DNA from: DASVRZ01 sp038230215
GTDB taxonomy: Bacteria; Verrucomicrobiota; Verrucomicrobiia; Chthoniobacterales; DASVRZ01
Direction: 5' to 3'
DNA: 64,000 nucleotides
Assembly: GCA_038230215.1 (NCBI GenBank)
Contig: JBBRNR010000006.1
Location: forward strand, 1-64,000
Below, in pieces: positions 17,330 to 25,484 of the stretch. Position 1 is the first letter of the stretch. The number at the start of each line of letters is the position of its first letter. The position numbers and the translations under genes were made by a program. Under the pieces are notes generated by a model that was not told the DNA's origin, did no database searches, and saw nothing but the letters and a program-made list of their open reading frames with translations.

Positions 17330-18082
17330 TCAGTCGAGTTCCAGTCCAATGGGGCAATGATCCGAACCCATCACCTCCGCCAAAATCCACGCGCGCTTGA
17401 TTCGCGGCTTGAGGCTTTGTGAGGCGAGAAAATAATCGATCCGCCATCCGATATTTCGCGAACGGGCATCGCTCATCTGGCTCCACCAACTGTAATGGCC
17501 GCCCTCTGGTTGAAAAATGCGAAACGTATCCAGCCACCCTGCTGAAATGAACTCCCCAAACCCAGCCCGCTCTTCCGGCGTAAACCCATGCGTCTTCTCG
17601 TTTCCCTTCGGTCGAGCCAGATCGATCGGCGTGTGAGCCACATTGAAATCACCGCAGATCACCACGGGTTTGGTTTTTTCCAGCCGCTTCAGGTGAGCAA
17701 GAAAATCGCGGTCCCAGCGCTGTCGGTATTCCAGTCGGGAAAGATCGCGTTTCGAGTTGGGCACATAGACATTCACCAGAAAAAACGTCTCATATTCAGC
17801 CGTCAGCACGCGGCCTTCCCGATCGTGCTCACCGACGTTGATGCCCTTCGTGACCGTGATCGGTTTCACTTTGGAAAAAATGGCCGTTCCCGAGTAGCCC
17901 TTCTTTTCGGCCAGATTCCAATGCGACTCGTAATGTAACTCCCACGCGGCGTGGCCGATGACCTCGCTCAGCTTGGTTTCTTGCAGGCAGATGACGTCCG
18001 CCTGCTCCGTTTCGAGAAACTCCTGGAAGTTCTTTTTCAGGATCGACCGCAGTCCGTTGACGTTCCAAGAGAGGAGTTTCAT
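17330..18082 (-). CDS. xth: Exodeoxyribonuclease III (AP endonuclease)
   Basis: 250 residues from ATG 18082 (MKLLSWNVNGLRS); a start six codons earlier is less likely. Family blocks: ADVICLQETKL (metal Glu), GDFNVAHTPIDL (Asp/Asn active site), GWRIDYFLAS and the terminal SDHCPIGLEL (catalytic His). It cleaves DNA 5' to abasic sites in base-excision repair. It is a single gene, converging with glnII across the terminator. Confidence 0.94.
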   Translation of the reverse strand: MKLLSWNVNGLRSILKKNFQEFLETEQADVICLQETKLSEVIGHAAWELHYESHWNLAEKKGYSGTAIFSKVKPITVTKGINVGEHDREGRVLTAEYETFFLVNVYVPNSKRDLSRLEYRQRWDRDFLAHLKRLEKTKPVVICGDFNVAHTPIDLARPKGNEKTHGFTPEERAGFGEFISAGWLDTFRIFQPEGGHYSWWSQMSDARSRNIGWRIDYFLASQSLKPRIKRAWILAEVMGSDHCPIGLELD

Positions 18083-18191
18083 AGGACTGCAAGACATCAC
18101 GCGGCTCAGTGCTTGGCAAAGGAATAAGTGCGCGGATCGTCCAGCACCGCCTTTACCTTTTGCAGTCAGCCGTTACACTGCGCGACTCGCC

Positions 18192-21100
18192 ATGATGACC
18201 AGCGCCCAGATCCGCCAAAGCTACCTCGATTTCTTCCGGGAAAAACAGCACACCATCGTGCCCTCGTCGTCGCTGATGCCGGATTCGCCGAACCTCCTTT
18301 TCACCAATGCGGGCATGAACCAATTCGTGCCCATTTTCCTCGGGCAAACCCAGTGTCCCTACAACCCTGGACGCGCTGCCGACACGCAGAAATGCATTCG
18401 CGCCGGAGGTAAACACAACGACCTCGACGATGTCGGGCTTGATACTTATCACCACACCTTTTTCGAGATGCTGGGCAACTGGTCCTTCGGCGATTACTTC
18501 AAAAAAGAAGCCATCGAATGGGCCTGGGAACTGGTCGTCGAACGCTGGGGTTTTCCGGCGAACCGGGTTTACGCCACGGTTTATTTTCCCAAGATTGATA
18601 CTGCGAGTAGTGATTTTCGGTGGGCGACTGCAGTTGGACCCGCAATCGCTTGTGCAAAAGGCGAGATGAATCTGGATGAGTTACCGCAGCATTCAGATGG
18701 GTTTGACCAAGAGGCAGCGGTATTTTGGGCCCGCAAATTTTTGGCGGCGGGCCTTGACCCAGCTGTCCACATTGTTCCCGGCAACAAAAAAGACAACTTC
18801 TGGATGATGGGCGAGACCGGTCCGTGCGGTCCGTGCTCGGAGTTGCATATCGATCTAACTCCGCTGGGCGACACAAAAGGCGCTTTGGTAAACACAGGTG
18901 ACGCCCGCTGCATCGAGATCTGGAATTTAGTTTTCATCCAATTCAACGCCAACCCCGACGGGACCTTTTCGCCCTTGCCAGCCCAACACGTAGATACTGG
19001 GATGGGTTTCGAGCGCGTCACGAGCATCATCCAAGGGACGAAGGGTTTCACCGACTTTGCCAACGCCAAAATCTCGAACTACGACACCGACATCTTCCGT
19101 CCGATCTTCGACGAAATCGAGAAGTTGAGCGGCAAAACCTATCGCAGCACCCTTCCGGGTGAGAAAAGCACACCGGCTGATCAAAACCGCCCTCCGGCGA
19201 ATGCGATGAGCGGGACGGCTGGCATACCCAGCCCGGCGGCCAGTGCGACCAGCCCTAAGGCCAAAGCGCCCAGTGAGTCGGCTGATGCACAAAGCCCCGC
19301 GGATGATCCAAACCGCCCGGTGGCGGATGAAGGCAGCCGCCCGGCCAGTGCGCCCAGCCGCGCGGCAAATCCGGCAAGCCCGGTGGCTGAACTGCCTGAC
19401 CCGAAGCCGGTTCCCACCAGCCAGACGGCCAATCCGGCCAGCCATGACCCAATTGCCATCGACATCGCCTTCCGGGTCATCGCGGACCACATACGAACCT
19501 TGAGTTTCGCCATCGCCGACGGCATCCAACCCGGCAACAACGACCGCAACTACGTCCTCCGCCGTATCCTCCGCCGCGCCGTCCGCTACGGTCGCACTTT
19601 GGGTTTCAAGGAACCTTTTTTCTACAAGTTGGTCGGCGTCCTCGCCTGCGAAATGGGCGACGTTTTCCCGGAAATCCGCACCAAACAAAAACTGGTCGAA
19701 GAAACTCTCAAGCGCGAGGAAGAGGCGTTTAACAAGACCTTGGACAAAGGCCTCGCCCTCTTCGAGAGCGAAGTCTCCCGAGTGCTGGGGAGCGCACGCG
19801 ACTCGCGTGCAGATTTTGGCGACTCGCCGAAATCATCCCCCCATGCCGCCAAGGGCGCACTCTACTCCAGGCGCAATCTCCCCCACTACGAGCGTCCATG
19901 GGGCAAATACGCGGTCTCCTTTTCCACAAATCAACGCCACACCTTAAGCGAGGCCGAGCGCGACATTACGCTTCAGTGTGTCCTCTATCCATTTCACCAC
20001 GGAAAATATCACCTCTACGCCGCCTGTGTCATGCCGGACCACGTTCACCTGCTTTTCGAGCCGCAGGTGAAGGAAAATGATGCCCAGGGGGCTCTGGTTT
20101 TTTACTCCCTGACCGACTTGCTCCACAGCATCAAGTCGGTTTCGGCCCATCAGATTAACCAATCACGAGGCGCGACAGGTCCGGTTTGGGATAAAGAGTC
20201 GTTTGACCGTCTGATTCGTTCGGATGCGGATTTGCAGGAGAAGTATTTGTACATCACACGGAATCCGTGGGATGCGTCGGTGGTGGGAGAGAATGAGGAT
20301 TATCGCTGGGTGTGGACGGAGGAGAGTGCTGCTGCGCAGGTTGGGGAGGGCGCATTGGGCGGGTCGCCCTCTGCGGCACGCGAGTCGCGTGCGCTCCCCG
20401 GCGATCCAGTCGCAGTCCAGATGCTCCCAGGGGCGTTTGCTTTCAAGCTCTATGATGAGCAGGGGTTTCCGCTGGATTTGACCGAGCTGATGGCTCGGGA
20501 ACGCGGGCTGAAGGTGGATGTGGAAGGGTTTGAGAGATTGATGGGGGAGCAGCGGTCTCGTGCTCGGGCGGCGCAGAAGAAGACGGTGATCGAGCTTTCG
20601 GAGATCGAGACGAAGACGGCAACGCATTTTCTGGGCTACGACCACGCTCACACTGGGGCCGATGTGCAGGAGGTGCTGTCGGTGAAAGGGAAGACGGTGG
20701 TGATTGCAAATAATTCTGTCTGCTACGCCGAGATGGGCGGCCAGGTCGGCGACACGGGTGAAATGACTTCCGGTGGCAACGTCTGGCGTATCGCCAATAC
20801 GCAGAAAAGCGGGAATACGTGGCTGCATTTTCTGGAAGACGCGGATGCGCCGGCGGTGGGCGATCACATTACATTGGAACTCGATTGGAAACGGCGCACG
20901 GCGATTCAGAGGCATCATTCGGTGACGCATTTGTTGCACTGGGCGTTACATGAAATCGTCTCGCAGGAGGCGACGCAGAAAGGCTCGTTCGTCGGACCGG
21001 ATAAGCTGACGTTTGACTTCAATTCCGCCGCGCTGACGCCGCAGCAAGTGCGCGACATCGAGCGGCTGGTGAATGAGAAGATCGTGGAGAATGCGCCGAT

Positions 21101-21851
21101 TTCCTGGACCGAGGTGCCTTATGCCGATGTGAAAGGACGCGCGGACATCATGCAGTTCTTCGGCGACAAATATGGGGACACGGTGCGTGTGGTCGATATC
21201 GGCGGCTACTCGAAGGAGCTGTGCGCGGGCACCCATGCGCGGGCGACCGGCGAGATCGGGCTGTTTCGCATCGTGAGCGAGTCGGCGGTGGCGGCGGGAG
21301 TGCGACGGATCGAGGCGGTAGCCGGGTTGCAGGCCTATGAAACGGCGATGTCGGAGAGCGAGCGTCTGAAGGCATTGGCCGCGAAGCTAAACAGCCCGGC
21401 GGCGGAGATTGAAATGAAACTCGAATCACTTTTAGCCCGGCAAAAAGAACTCGAACGCGCCTTAAAAACCGCGCAGCAACGTGAAGCCGCCGGACGGGCC
21501 GGGGATTTGCTCTCTCAAGCGGAGACGATCCATGGAACACCCGCGATCCTCGCGAATCTGGGTGCGGCGGACGGTGACACGCTACAGACGGTGGCGGACG
21601 CATTGAAGGCCCATGGATTCGTGGGAGTGATCGTACTTGGCGGCGTGGCCAATGAGGCGGTGTCCTTGGTGGCGGCTACTTCGCCGGAGTTTGTCGTGCG
21701 TCATCCCGCCGGGAAAATCATCCAGACGATTGCCCCGATCATCGGCGGCAAAGGCGGGGGACGCCCCGATGGCGCGCGCGGCGGCGGAAAAGACCCTGCG
21801 AAACTGGACGAGGCTCTGGTGGCAGTGCGGCAGATGCTGGCCGTGGCCTGA
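18192..21851 (+). CDS. alaS: Alanyl-tRNA synthetase carrying two in-frame insertions
   Basis: 1219 residues from the ATG pair at 18192/18195, against about 870-900 usual. The class II core is complete (TSAQIRQSYLDFFREKQH, LFTNAGMNQF, HHTFFEMLGNWSFGDYF, GETGPCGPCSE). Residues 324-417 are an Ala/Pro/Ser-rich repeat placed just before the conserved IAFRVIADHIRTL. After KTLDKGLALFESE, residues 533-736 are a foreign HUH-transposase domain. The normal sequence resumes at GAFAFKLYDEQGFPLDLTEL. The editing site (HHSVTHLLHWAL, LCAGTHA) and the C-Ala end (GGKGGGRPDGARGG) are intact. The frame stays open throughout, so a full fusion protein is expected. The gene is essential unless a second copy exists elsewhere. 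Confidence 0.95.
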   Translation: MMTSAQIRQSYLDFFREKQHTIVPSSSLMPDSPNLLFTNAGMNQFVPIFLGQTQCPYNPGRAADTQKCIRAGGKHNDLDDVGLDTYHHTFFEMLGNWSFGDYFKKEAIEWAWELVVERWGFPANRVYATVYFPKIDTASSDFRWATAVGPAIACAKGEMNLDELPQHSDGFDQEAAVFWARKFLAAGLDPAVHIVPGNKKDNFWMMGETGPCGPCSELHIDLTPLGDTKGALVNTGDARCIEIWNLVFIQFNANPDGTFSPLPAQHVDTGMGFERVTSIIQGTKGFTDFANAKISNYDTDIFRPIFDEIEKLSGKTYRSTLPGEKSTPADQNRPPANAMSGTAGIPSPAASATSPKAKAPSESADAQSPADDPNRPVADEGSRPASAPSRAANPASPVAELPDPKPVPTSQTANPASHDPIAIDIAFRVIADHIRTLSFAIADGIQPGNNDRNYVLRRILRRAVRYGRTLGFKEPFFYKLVGVLACEMGDVFPEIRTKQKLVEETLKREEEAFNKTLDKGLALFESEVSRVLGSARDSRADFGDSPKSSPHAAKGALYSRRNLPHYERPWGKYAVSFSTNQRHTLSEAERDITLQCVLYPFHHGKYHLYAACVMPDHVHLLFEPQVKENDAQGALVFYSLTDLLHSIKSVSAHQINQSRGATGPVWDKESFDRLIRSDADLQEKYLYITRNPWDASVVGENEDYRWVWTEESAAAQVGEGALGGSPSAARESRALPGDPVAVQMLPGAFAFKLYDEQGFPLDLTELMARERGLKVDVEGFERLMGEQRSRARAAQKKTVIELSEIETKTATHFLGYDHAHTGADVQEVLSVKGKTVVIANNSVCYAEMGGQVGDTGEMTSGGNVWRIANTQKSGNTWLHFLEDADAPAVGDHITLELDWKRRTAIQRHHSVTHLLHWALHEIVSQEATQKGSFVGPDKLTFDFNSAALTPQQVRDIERLVNEKIVENAPISWTEVPYADVKGRADIMQFFGDKYGDTVRVVDIGGYSKELCAGTHARATGEIGLFRIVSESAVAAGVRRIEAVAGLQAYETAMSESERLKALAAKLNSPAAEIEMKLESLLARQKELERALKTAQQREAAGRAGDLLSQAETIHGTPAILANLGAADGDTLQTVADALKAHGFVGVIVLGGVANEAVSLVAATSPEFVVRHPAGKIIQTIAPIIGGKGGGRPDGARGGGKDPAKLDEALVAVRQMLAVA
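19161..19442 (+). repeat. Ala/Pro-rich repeat insertion within alaS
   Basis: About 94 codons with no counterpart in ordinary AlaRS. Two degenerate copies of a unit of about 41 residues are visible: one starts PADQNRPPAN (codon 328), the next PADDPNRPVAD (codon 369). They share the later pattern SxAAxxxSP. DNA copies are still similar, for example GGCCAGTGCGnCCAGCC near 19243 and 19341. It looks like an expanded disordered linker between the catalytic core and the following helical domain. Confidence 0.75.
19787..19810 (+). repeat. Left 24-bp terminal repeat with REP-like hairpin
   Basis: It has a GGGGAGC head (19787-19793) followed by a perfect hairpin, GCACGCGA (19794-19801) with TCGCGTGC (19803-19810) and a 1-nt centre. 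It is exactly the reverse complement of 20376-20399. A second, smaller hairpin sharing the core GCGACTCGC follows at 19818-19828. Head plus hairpin is the organisation of REP elements recognised by RAYTs. Confidence 0.9.
20376..20399 (-). repeat. Right 24-bp terminal repeat with REP-like hairpin
   Basis: The hairpin GCACGCGA (20376-20383) with TCGCGTGC (20385-20392) is followed by GCTCCCC (20393-20399), an exact inverted copy of the left end. An inner hairpin, GGGCG (20357-20361) with CGCCC (20365-20369), lies next to it, mirroring the two-hairpin structure on the left. Confidence 0.9.
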
Positions 21852-21901
21852 GCCGTTGGTTTTTCTCGCCAAGGCATCAAACGCACCGCTAATTTTCCGG
21901 C

Positions 21902-22543
21902 ATGGATGACATTGAAAAGCTGTTTGTAAACAATCGTCTGTGGGCCGCAGAGATCGAGCGGGTGAATCCGGGCATCTTCAAGCGGCTCTCGCAGCAGCAG
22001 GCGCCGAAGTTTCTCTGGATCGGCTGCGCAGATAGCCGTGTGCCGGCGAATGAAATCGTGGGGCTCGATCCAGGTGAGCTTTTTGTGCATCGCAACGTGG
22101 CGAATGTGGTGGTGCATGCCGATTTAAACTGCCTGTCGGTGATCCAGTTCGCGGTGGATGTGCTGAAGGTGAAGCACATCATTGTCACGGGCCATTACGG
22201 TTGCGGCGGCGTGAGGGCAGCATTGGAAGGCCAGCGCGTGGGGCTCGCCGACAACTGGCTGCGGCATGTGCAGGATGTACGTTTGAAGCATCAGGCATCG
22301 CTGGAGGAATTGGAGACTGATGAGTGCCGCTGCGACCGGCTCTGCGAGTTGAATGTGATCGAGCAGGTGATCAATGTCTGCCAGACGACTGTGGTGCAGG
22401 ATGCCTGGGATCGCGGGCAGGAACTGGCGGTACACGGGTTCATTTACGGGGTGGCCGACGGGATTTTGCATAATCTCGAGGTAAGTATGAGGGACCCGGC
22501 GGCGCTGGCGAATGTGTATCAGCAATCGCTGGCGCGTTTGTAA
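21902..22543 (+). CDS. can: Beta-class carbonic anhydrase
   Basis: 213 residues. The zinc ligands and catalytic dyad are visible: CADSRVPANEI (Cys, Asp-Arg) and VTGHYGCGGVRAAL (His, Cys). Family blocks FVHRNVANVV and the C-terminal LAVHGFIYGVADG are present. It interconverts CO2 and bicarbonate in the cytoplasm, feeding carboxylases and carB. It starts about 50 bp after alaS on the same strand and may be cotranscribed. Confidence 0.95.
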   Translation: MDDIEKLFVNNRLWAAEIERVNPGIFKRLSQQQAPKFLWIGCADSRVPANEIVGLDPGELFVHRNVANVVVHADLNCLSVIQFAVDVLKVKHIIVTGHYGCGGVRAALEGQRVGLADNWLRHVQDVRLKHQASLEELETDECRCDRLCELNVIEQVINVCQTTVVQDAWDRGQELAVHGFIYGVADGILHNLEVSMRDPAALANVYQQSLARL

Positions 22544-22629
22544 CTGCGCAGGGAGAATTTACGGGTTGCATCCGTGGGTGAATGTGATCTGGTATCAGCC
22601 CAGTTTGCTGCCCGTCAGCAATAGACCAC

Positions 22630-22704
22630 GCGCGGTTAGCTCAGTGGTAGAGCACTACACTGACACTGTAGGGGTCGACAGTTCAAACCTGTCACCGCGC
22701 ACCA
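22630..22704 (+). tRNA. tRNA-Val (anticodon GAC)
   Basis: A cloverleaf can be drawn: acceptor GCGCGGT with ACCGCGC, D stem GCTC/GAGC, anticodon stem CTACA/TGTAG around the loop CTGACAC (anticodon GAC), T arm GACAG-TTCAAAC-CTGTC, and a genomically encoded CCA end. A short CTCCC/GGGAG hairpin follows at about 22706-22721 without a clear T-tract. Confidence 0.95.
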
Positions 22705-22735
22705 TCTCCCCTGCTAGGGAGCTAGGAATTTCGAG

Positions 22736-24880
22736 TTAGGTATTCCTCAACGCACCGATGACGGGAGTCACATTTCCCTCGATCCAGTCGGCGTAGAGGA
22801 GGAAGGGAACATGGACACCGGGGAAGGAGGCCTGGGCCTCGGCGAAATTGCGAACCTGATCGACCACGATCCCGCCCAAGGCGTCGAAGTAGCCCCAGAT
22901 CGCGATGCCGCGTGGATAAAAATGGAGACTGTTGCCGTTGAAAGTGTCGAAGAAAAGCGTGGGCTCGTGGGCGTTGGTGGTGAGTTGCCAGTCCCAATAG
23001 CCGTCGGCGAAGTGGCGAAAATCGATTTCGCGATAGAAGGCGGCAATGTCGCGAACGATGTTCATGGAGATCCAACCCGGATTGGAGGCGCCGCCAGTAA
23101 AGGCGTCGAGTTTTTCAAGATGGGCCCATTCCTTCGCGCTGAAATCGGTGTGAACGCAGCCGTATTCGCGTTGACAGCGTTCGGCGGCGACTTCCAGATC
23201 GCGCACGATCATGGCCTTTGGCAGGCCCAGATCAAACCCGACCATATCGAGGATGCCGAGGGCGTTTTCGGAATAAATGTGCGGCGCGTCCCAGCCAGGG
23301 ATTTCGTCGAAATGCTGCTCCTCGCCCGTCGCCGGATTCTTGAGACGGCCGGATTTTTCCATGAGCACGCCGAAGTGATCCCGCTGCCAGCCTTTCTCGA
23401 TGATCGTGCGGCGAAGCAGCTCCGATTGCGCCAGGCATTTCGTGGCCAGTTTGTCGTGGCTGAGGGTTTTTAGAATTTCGGCGCCCGTCAGTAGTGCGGC
23501 GAGGGTTTTAATGGCTAGATAGATTTGCTGGGTGCCGTATTGGATGGCGGGCGAGCCGTCGGCGAGAGTATTGGCGACGCCCAGACTGGGGACGCCGTTG
23601 CCAGTGGTGTCGGCGCGAATGAGAAACCAAAGGAAGTCCACGAGGGTTTTGATCTGGGCGTCAATGACGGTCTGGTCGCCCGTTCGCCTCCAATAGGCGA
23701 AGCTCAGGATGACGTAATTAACCGTTTCCTCGACCTCCATTTCGTGGTCGTAATGCTGCTGGCCAGCCGAGGCATGTGAGCCCATGTCGTGGGATAAATA
23801 CCGTGTGCCCTCGCCGATTTCGCCGAGGACTTGGCGTCCGTCTTTGGCGTAAAGCGGCCACTGGTTGAGCTGCATCCGCAGCAGGTCTGGCCAGACCGAG
23901 AGGTAAAATGGAGCTTGGGTAAATTCCACGTCCACGGTCGAGTGGTAGTAGGCGCTACCCTCCCACACGCTGAACCAATCGCTGCCGGCGTCGCGCACCC
24001 ACCAGGTGTTGGCGAGCCAGCTATGGAGAGTGAAGGCGAGGAGATGATTGACCGAGCTGGAGCAGTTGTTTTGCGCGACGATTTTGTCCACCCGTCGGCC
24101 GTTTTCGACGATCGCGTCCGGGTTGCTGCGGGCCCAGGAAACGACGGCGTCGAGGTTCTCAAAACGAACGCCATAACGAAACGGTAGCAGGTCGGAATGC
24201 ATCGAAAATACTGGCTGGGAATGGGTGCACCAGGCAACGGTCAGCGGTTGCTCGGTCTGATCCAGCGTGATGCGGCGGTTGAATTGGCCGTCTACGATGC
24301 GCCCGTGCAAGGCGACGAGACGGTCGAGTTGCTCATGCGCTTTTTTTTCCGATTGGAAGCTGGCGTTGTTTTCCTCATCCCGGATGTAAGTTGCCTCGCT
24401 GGTAAAGCTCAGATCCATGAATTCAGGATTGATGGTTTTCTTGGTGAATTTTTCCCCGGCTACGTAGAGAAAGAGCTCAATCTCGTTCACGGTCTCGGTC
24501 GGTTTCCGCAAACGAAAATGACCCTTCAACTTTTCCGCAATCAACCGGATGGCGATCACTGGCGTCGTGGAAAATTCTCCATCCTGCGGACGAAAGGGTG
24601 TGGTAAAAGACAAGGTGACTTTGATCCCGCTTGCCGGATCGATGCCTATGAAACTCGACGAGCACGGCGTCATGCGTTGGTCGAGAAAGGAGAAATACTC
24701 GCCCTCGCAAAACGGGAAAAGCACCTCGCGTCGTCCGATGCGCGCACCCGCGCGAAGCTGGAGTTGGGGCATATCCTCGAAGCGGTCGAAACGAAGCAGC
24801 CGGATGTTTTTCCGGACAGGGTCTAACACGAGTCCATGGCGTGAACCCAGGACGGAAATGGCATCAACAGTTAACAGCAT
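22736..24880 (-). CDS. Large (alpha/alpha)6-type glycoside hydrolase, GH52-like
   Basis: About 714 residues from ATG 24880; the open frame runs to 25087 but would then cover the nrdR control region. No signal peptide is obvious. The order and spacing of blocks recall GH52 beta-xylosidases: SVWEGSAYYHSTVDVEFTQA (nucleophile-region pattern), YLSHDMGSH, PHIYSENALGILDMVGFD and near the C-terminus LHFYPRGIAIWGY. GH52 proteins are about 700 residues, matching this one. The substrate is unproven; other (alpha/alpha)6 families such as GH116 remain possible. It converges with tRNA-Val and diverges from nrdR. Confidence 0.55.
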   Translation of the reverse strand: MLLTVDAISVLGSRHGLVLDPVRKNIRLLRFDRFEDMPQLQLRAGARIGRREVLFPFCEGEYFSFLDQRMTPCSSSFIGIDPASGIKVTLSFTTPFRPQDGEFSTTPVIAIRLIAEKLKGHFRLRKPTETVNEIELFLYVAGEKFTKKTINPEFMDLSFTSEATYIRDEENNASFQSEKKAHEQLDRLVALHGRIVDGQFNRRITLDQTEQPLTVAWCTHSQPVFSMHSDLLPFRYGVRFENLDAVVSWARSNPDAIVENGRRVDKIVAQNNCSSSVNHLLAFTLHSWLANTWWVRDAGSDWFSVWEGSAYYHSTVDVEFTQAPFYLSVWPDLLRMQLNQWPLYAKDGRQVLGEIGEGTRYLSHDMGSHASAGQQHYDHEMEVEETVNYVILSFAYWRRTGDQTVIDAQIKTLVDFLWFLIRADTTGNGVPSLGVANTLADGSPAIQYGTQQIYLAIKTLAALLTGAEILKTLSHDKLATKCLAQSELLRRTIIEKGWQRDHFGVLMEKSGRLKNPATGEEQHFDEIPGWDAPHIYSENALGILDMVGFDLGLPKAMIVRDLEVAAERCQREYGCVHTDFSAKEWAHLEKLDAFTGGASNPGWISMNIVRDIAAFYREIDFRHFADGYWDWQLTTNAHEPTLFFDTFNGNSLHFYPRGIAIWGYFDALGGIVVDQVRNFAEAQASFPGVHVPFLLYADWIEGNVTPVIGALRNT

Positions 24881-24948
24881 AAGGAGTGGCGCGACATTGA
24901 TAACTAGCGCGCTTTTTTTTGGCAAGCGAAAGAGCCGTGGATTGACAC

Positions 24949-24962
24949 CACAACATCTTGTG
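24949..24962 (+). promoter_or_regulatory. Candidate NrdR box upstream of nrdR
   Basis: CACAACATCTTGTG is a CACAA-N4-TTGTG inverted repeat, close to the NrdR-box pattern CACAATATATTGTG. It sits 27 bp before the nrdR start and just after a TTGACA (-35-like) at 24942-24947. NrdR boxes normally occur in pairs; only one clear copy is seen. Autoregulation is plausible. Confidence 0.45.
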
Positions 24963-24989
24963 ACACTGTTGGCCACCAGTCCCAACCTA

Positions 24990-25484
24990 ATGCGATGCCC
25001 CAAGTGCGGCGCAATCGAAGACCGGGTGATCGACTCACGTGCGGCAAAAGAGGGTGATAGTATCCGCCGCCGCCGTGAATGCCTCACCTGCCTCTACCGA
25101 TTTACGACCTACGAACAGATTGAACGCAACGATTTTCGTGTCTTGAAAAGAGACGGAAGAACGGAGCCGTTCGACCGCGGAAAACTGCTCAACGGCATCG
25201 TCAAAGCCTGCGAGAAGCGTGCTGTTAGCATCCATGTCCTAGAAAAGCTGGTCGATGAAACCATCAACGAACTCGCCGACGGCTATGAAAAAGAAATTCC
25301 CACCAGTCTGCTCGGTGCGAAGGTCATGGAAAAACTGCACCTCATCGATGGCGTCGCCTATGTGCGTTACGCCTCGGTCTATCGCCAGTTTCAGGACATT
25401 GGGGAATTTCTCGACGAGATCCAGACTTTCCACAATAAAGCCAAGGTGAGTGTCACACAGACAGAGTTTTTCAAAAAACTATGA
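24990..25484 (+). CDS. nrdR: NrdR, repressor of ribonucleotide reductase genes
   Basis: 164 residues from ATG 24990 (MRCPKCGAIEDRVIDSR). The zinc ribbon uses C3, C6, C31 and C34 (CPKC and CLTC), followed by the FTTYE signature. The ATP-cone starts VLKRDGRTEPFDRGKL and ends VAYVRYASVYRQF. It senses ATP/dATP and represses nrd genes. Its stop overlaps the next start (ATGA), so the following ATP-cone-like gene is translationally coupled. A candidate box lies in its own promoter. Confidence 0.96.
   Translation: MRCPKCGAIEDRVIDSRAAKEGDSIRRRRECLTCLYRFTTYEQIERNDFRVLKRDGRTEPFDRGKLLNGIVKACEKRAVSIHVLEKLVDETINELADGYEKEIPTSLLGAKVMEKLHLIDGVAYVRYASVYRQFQDIGEFLDEIQTFHNKAKVSVTQTEFFKKL

Larger units (their letters stand above)
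19787..20399 (+). mobile_element. HUH-transposase (RAYT-like) element embedded in frame in alaS
   Basis: 613 bp delimited by perfect 24-bp inverted repeats. The encoded domain, in the alaS frame, starts ALYSRRNLPHYERPWGKY and has the metal motif MPDHVHLLF (H617 and H619 of the fusion). It then has GPVWDKESFDRLIR and the catalytic-Tyr region EKYLYITRNPW (Y687), ending EDYRWVW. This is a complete Y1/REP-associated transposase catalytic domain. No ATG, GTG or TTG lies in frame between the left repeat and the HUH motif, so the enzyme has no start of its own. It is of a different RAYT subclass from the gene at 1559 and lacks that gene's C-terminal HTH. Confidence 0.88.

Noticed and set aside
18927..19688. 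253-codon minus-strand frame opposite alaS
   Set aside because: Arg/Ala/Gly-rich shadow of the repeat region, no domain.
18192..21851. Intein as the explanation for the extra length of alaS
   Set aside because: No intein splice motifs (N-terminal Cys/Ser block, C-terminal HN junction) are seen, while HUH motifs and terminal inverted repeats are clear.
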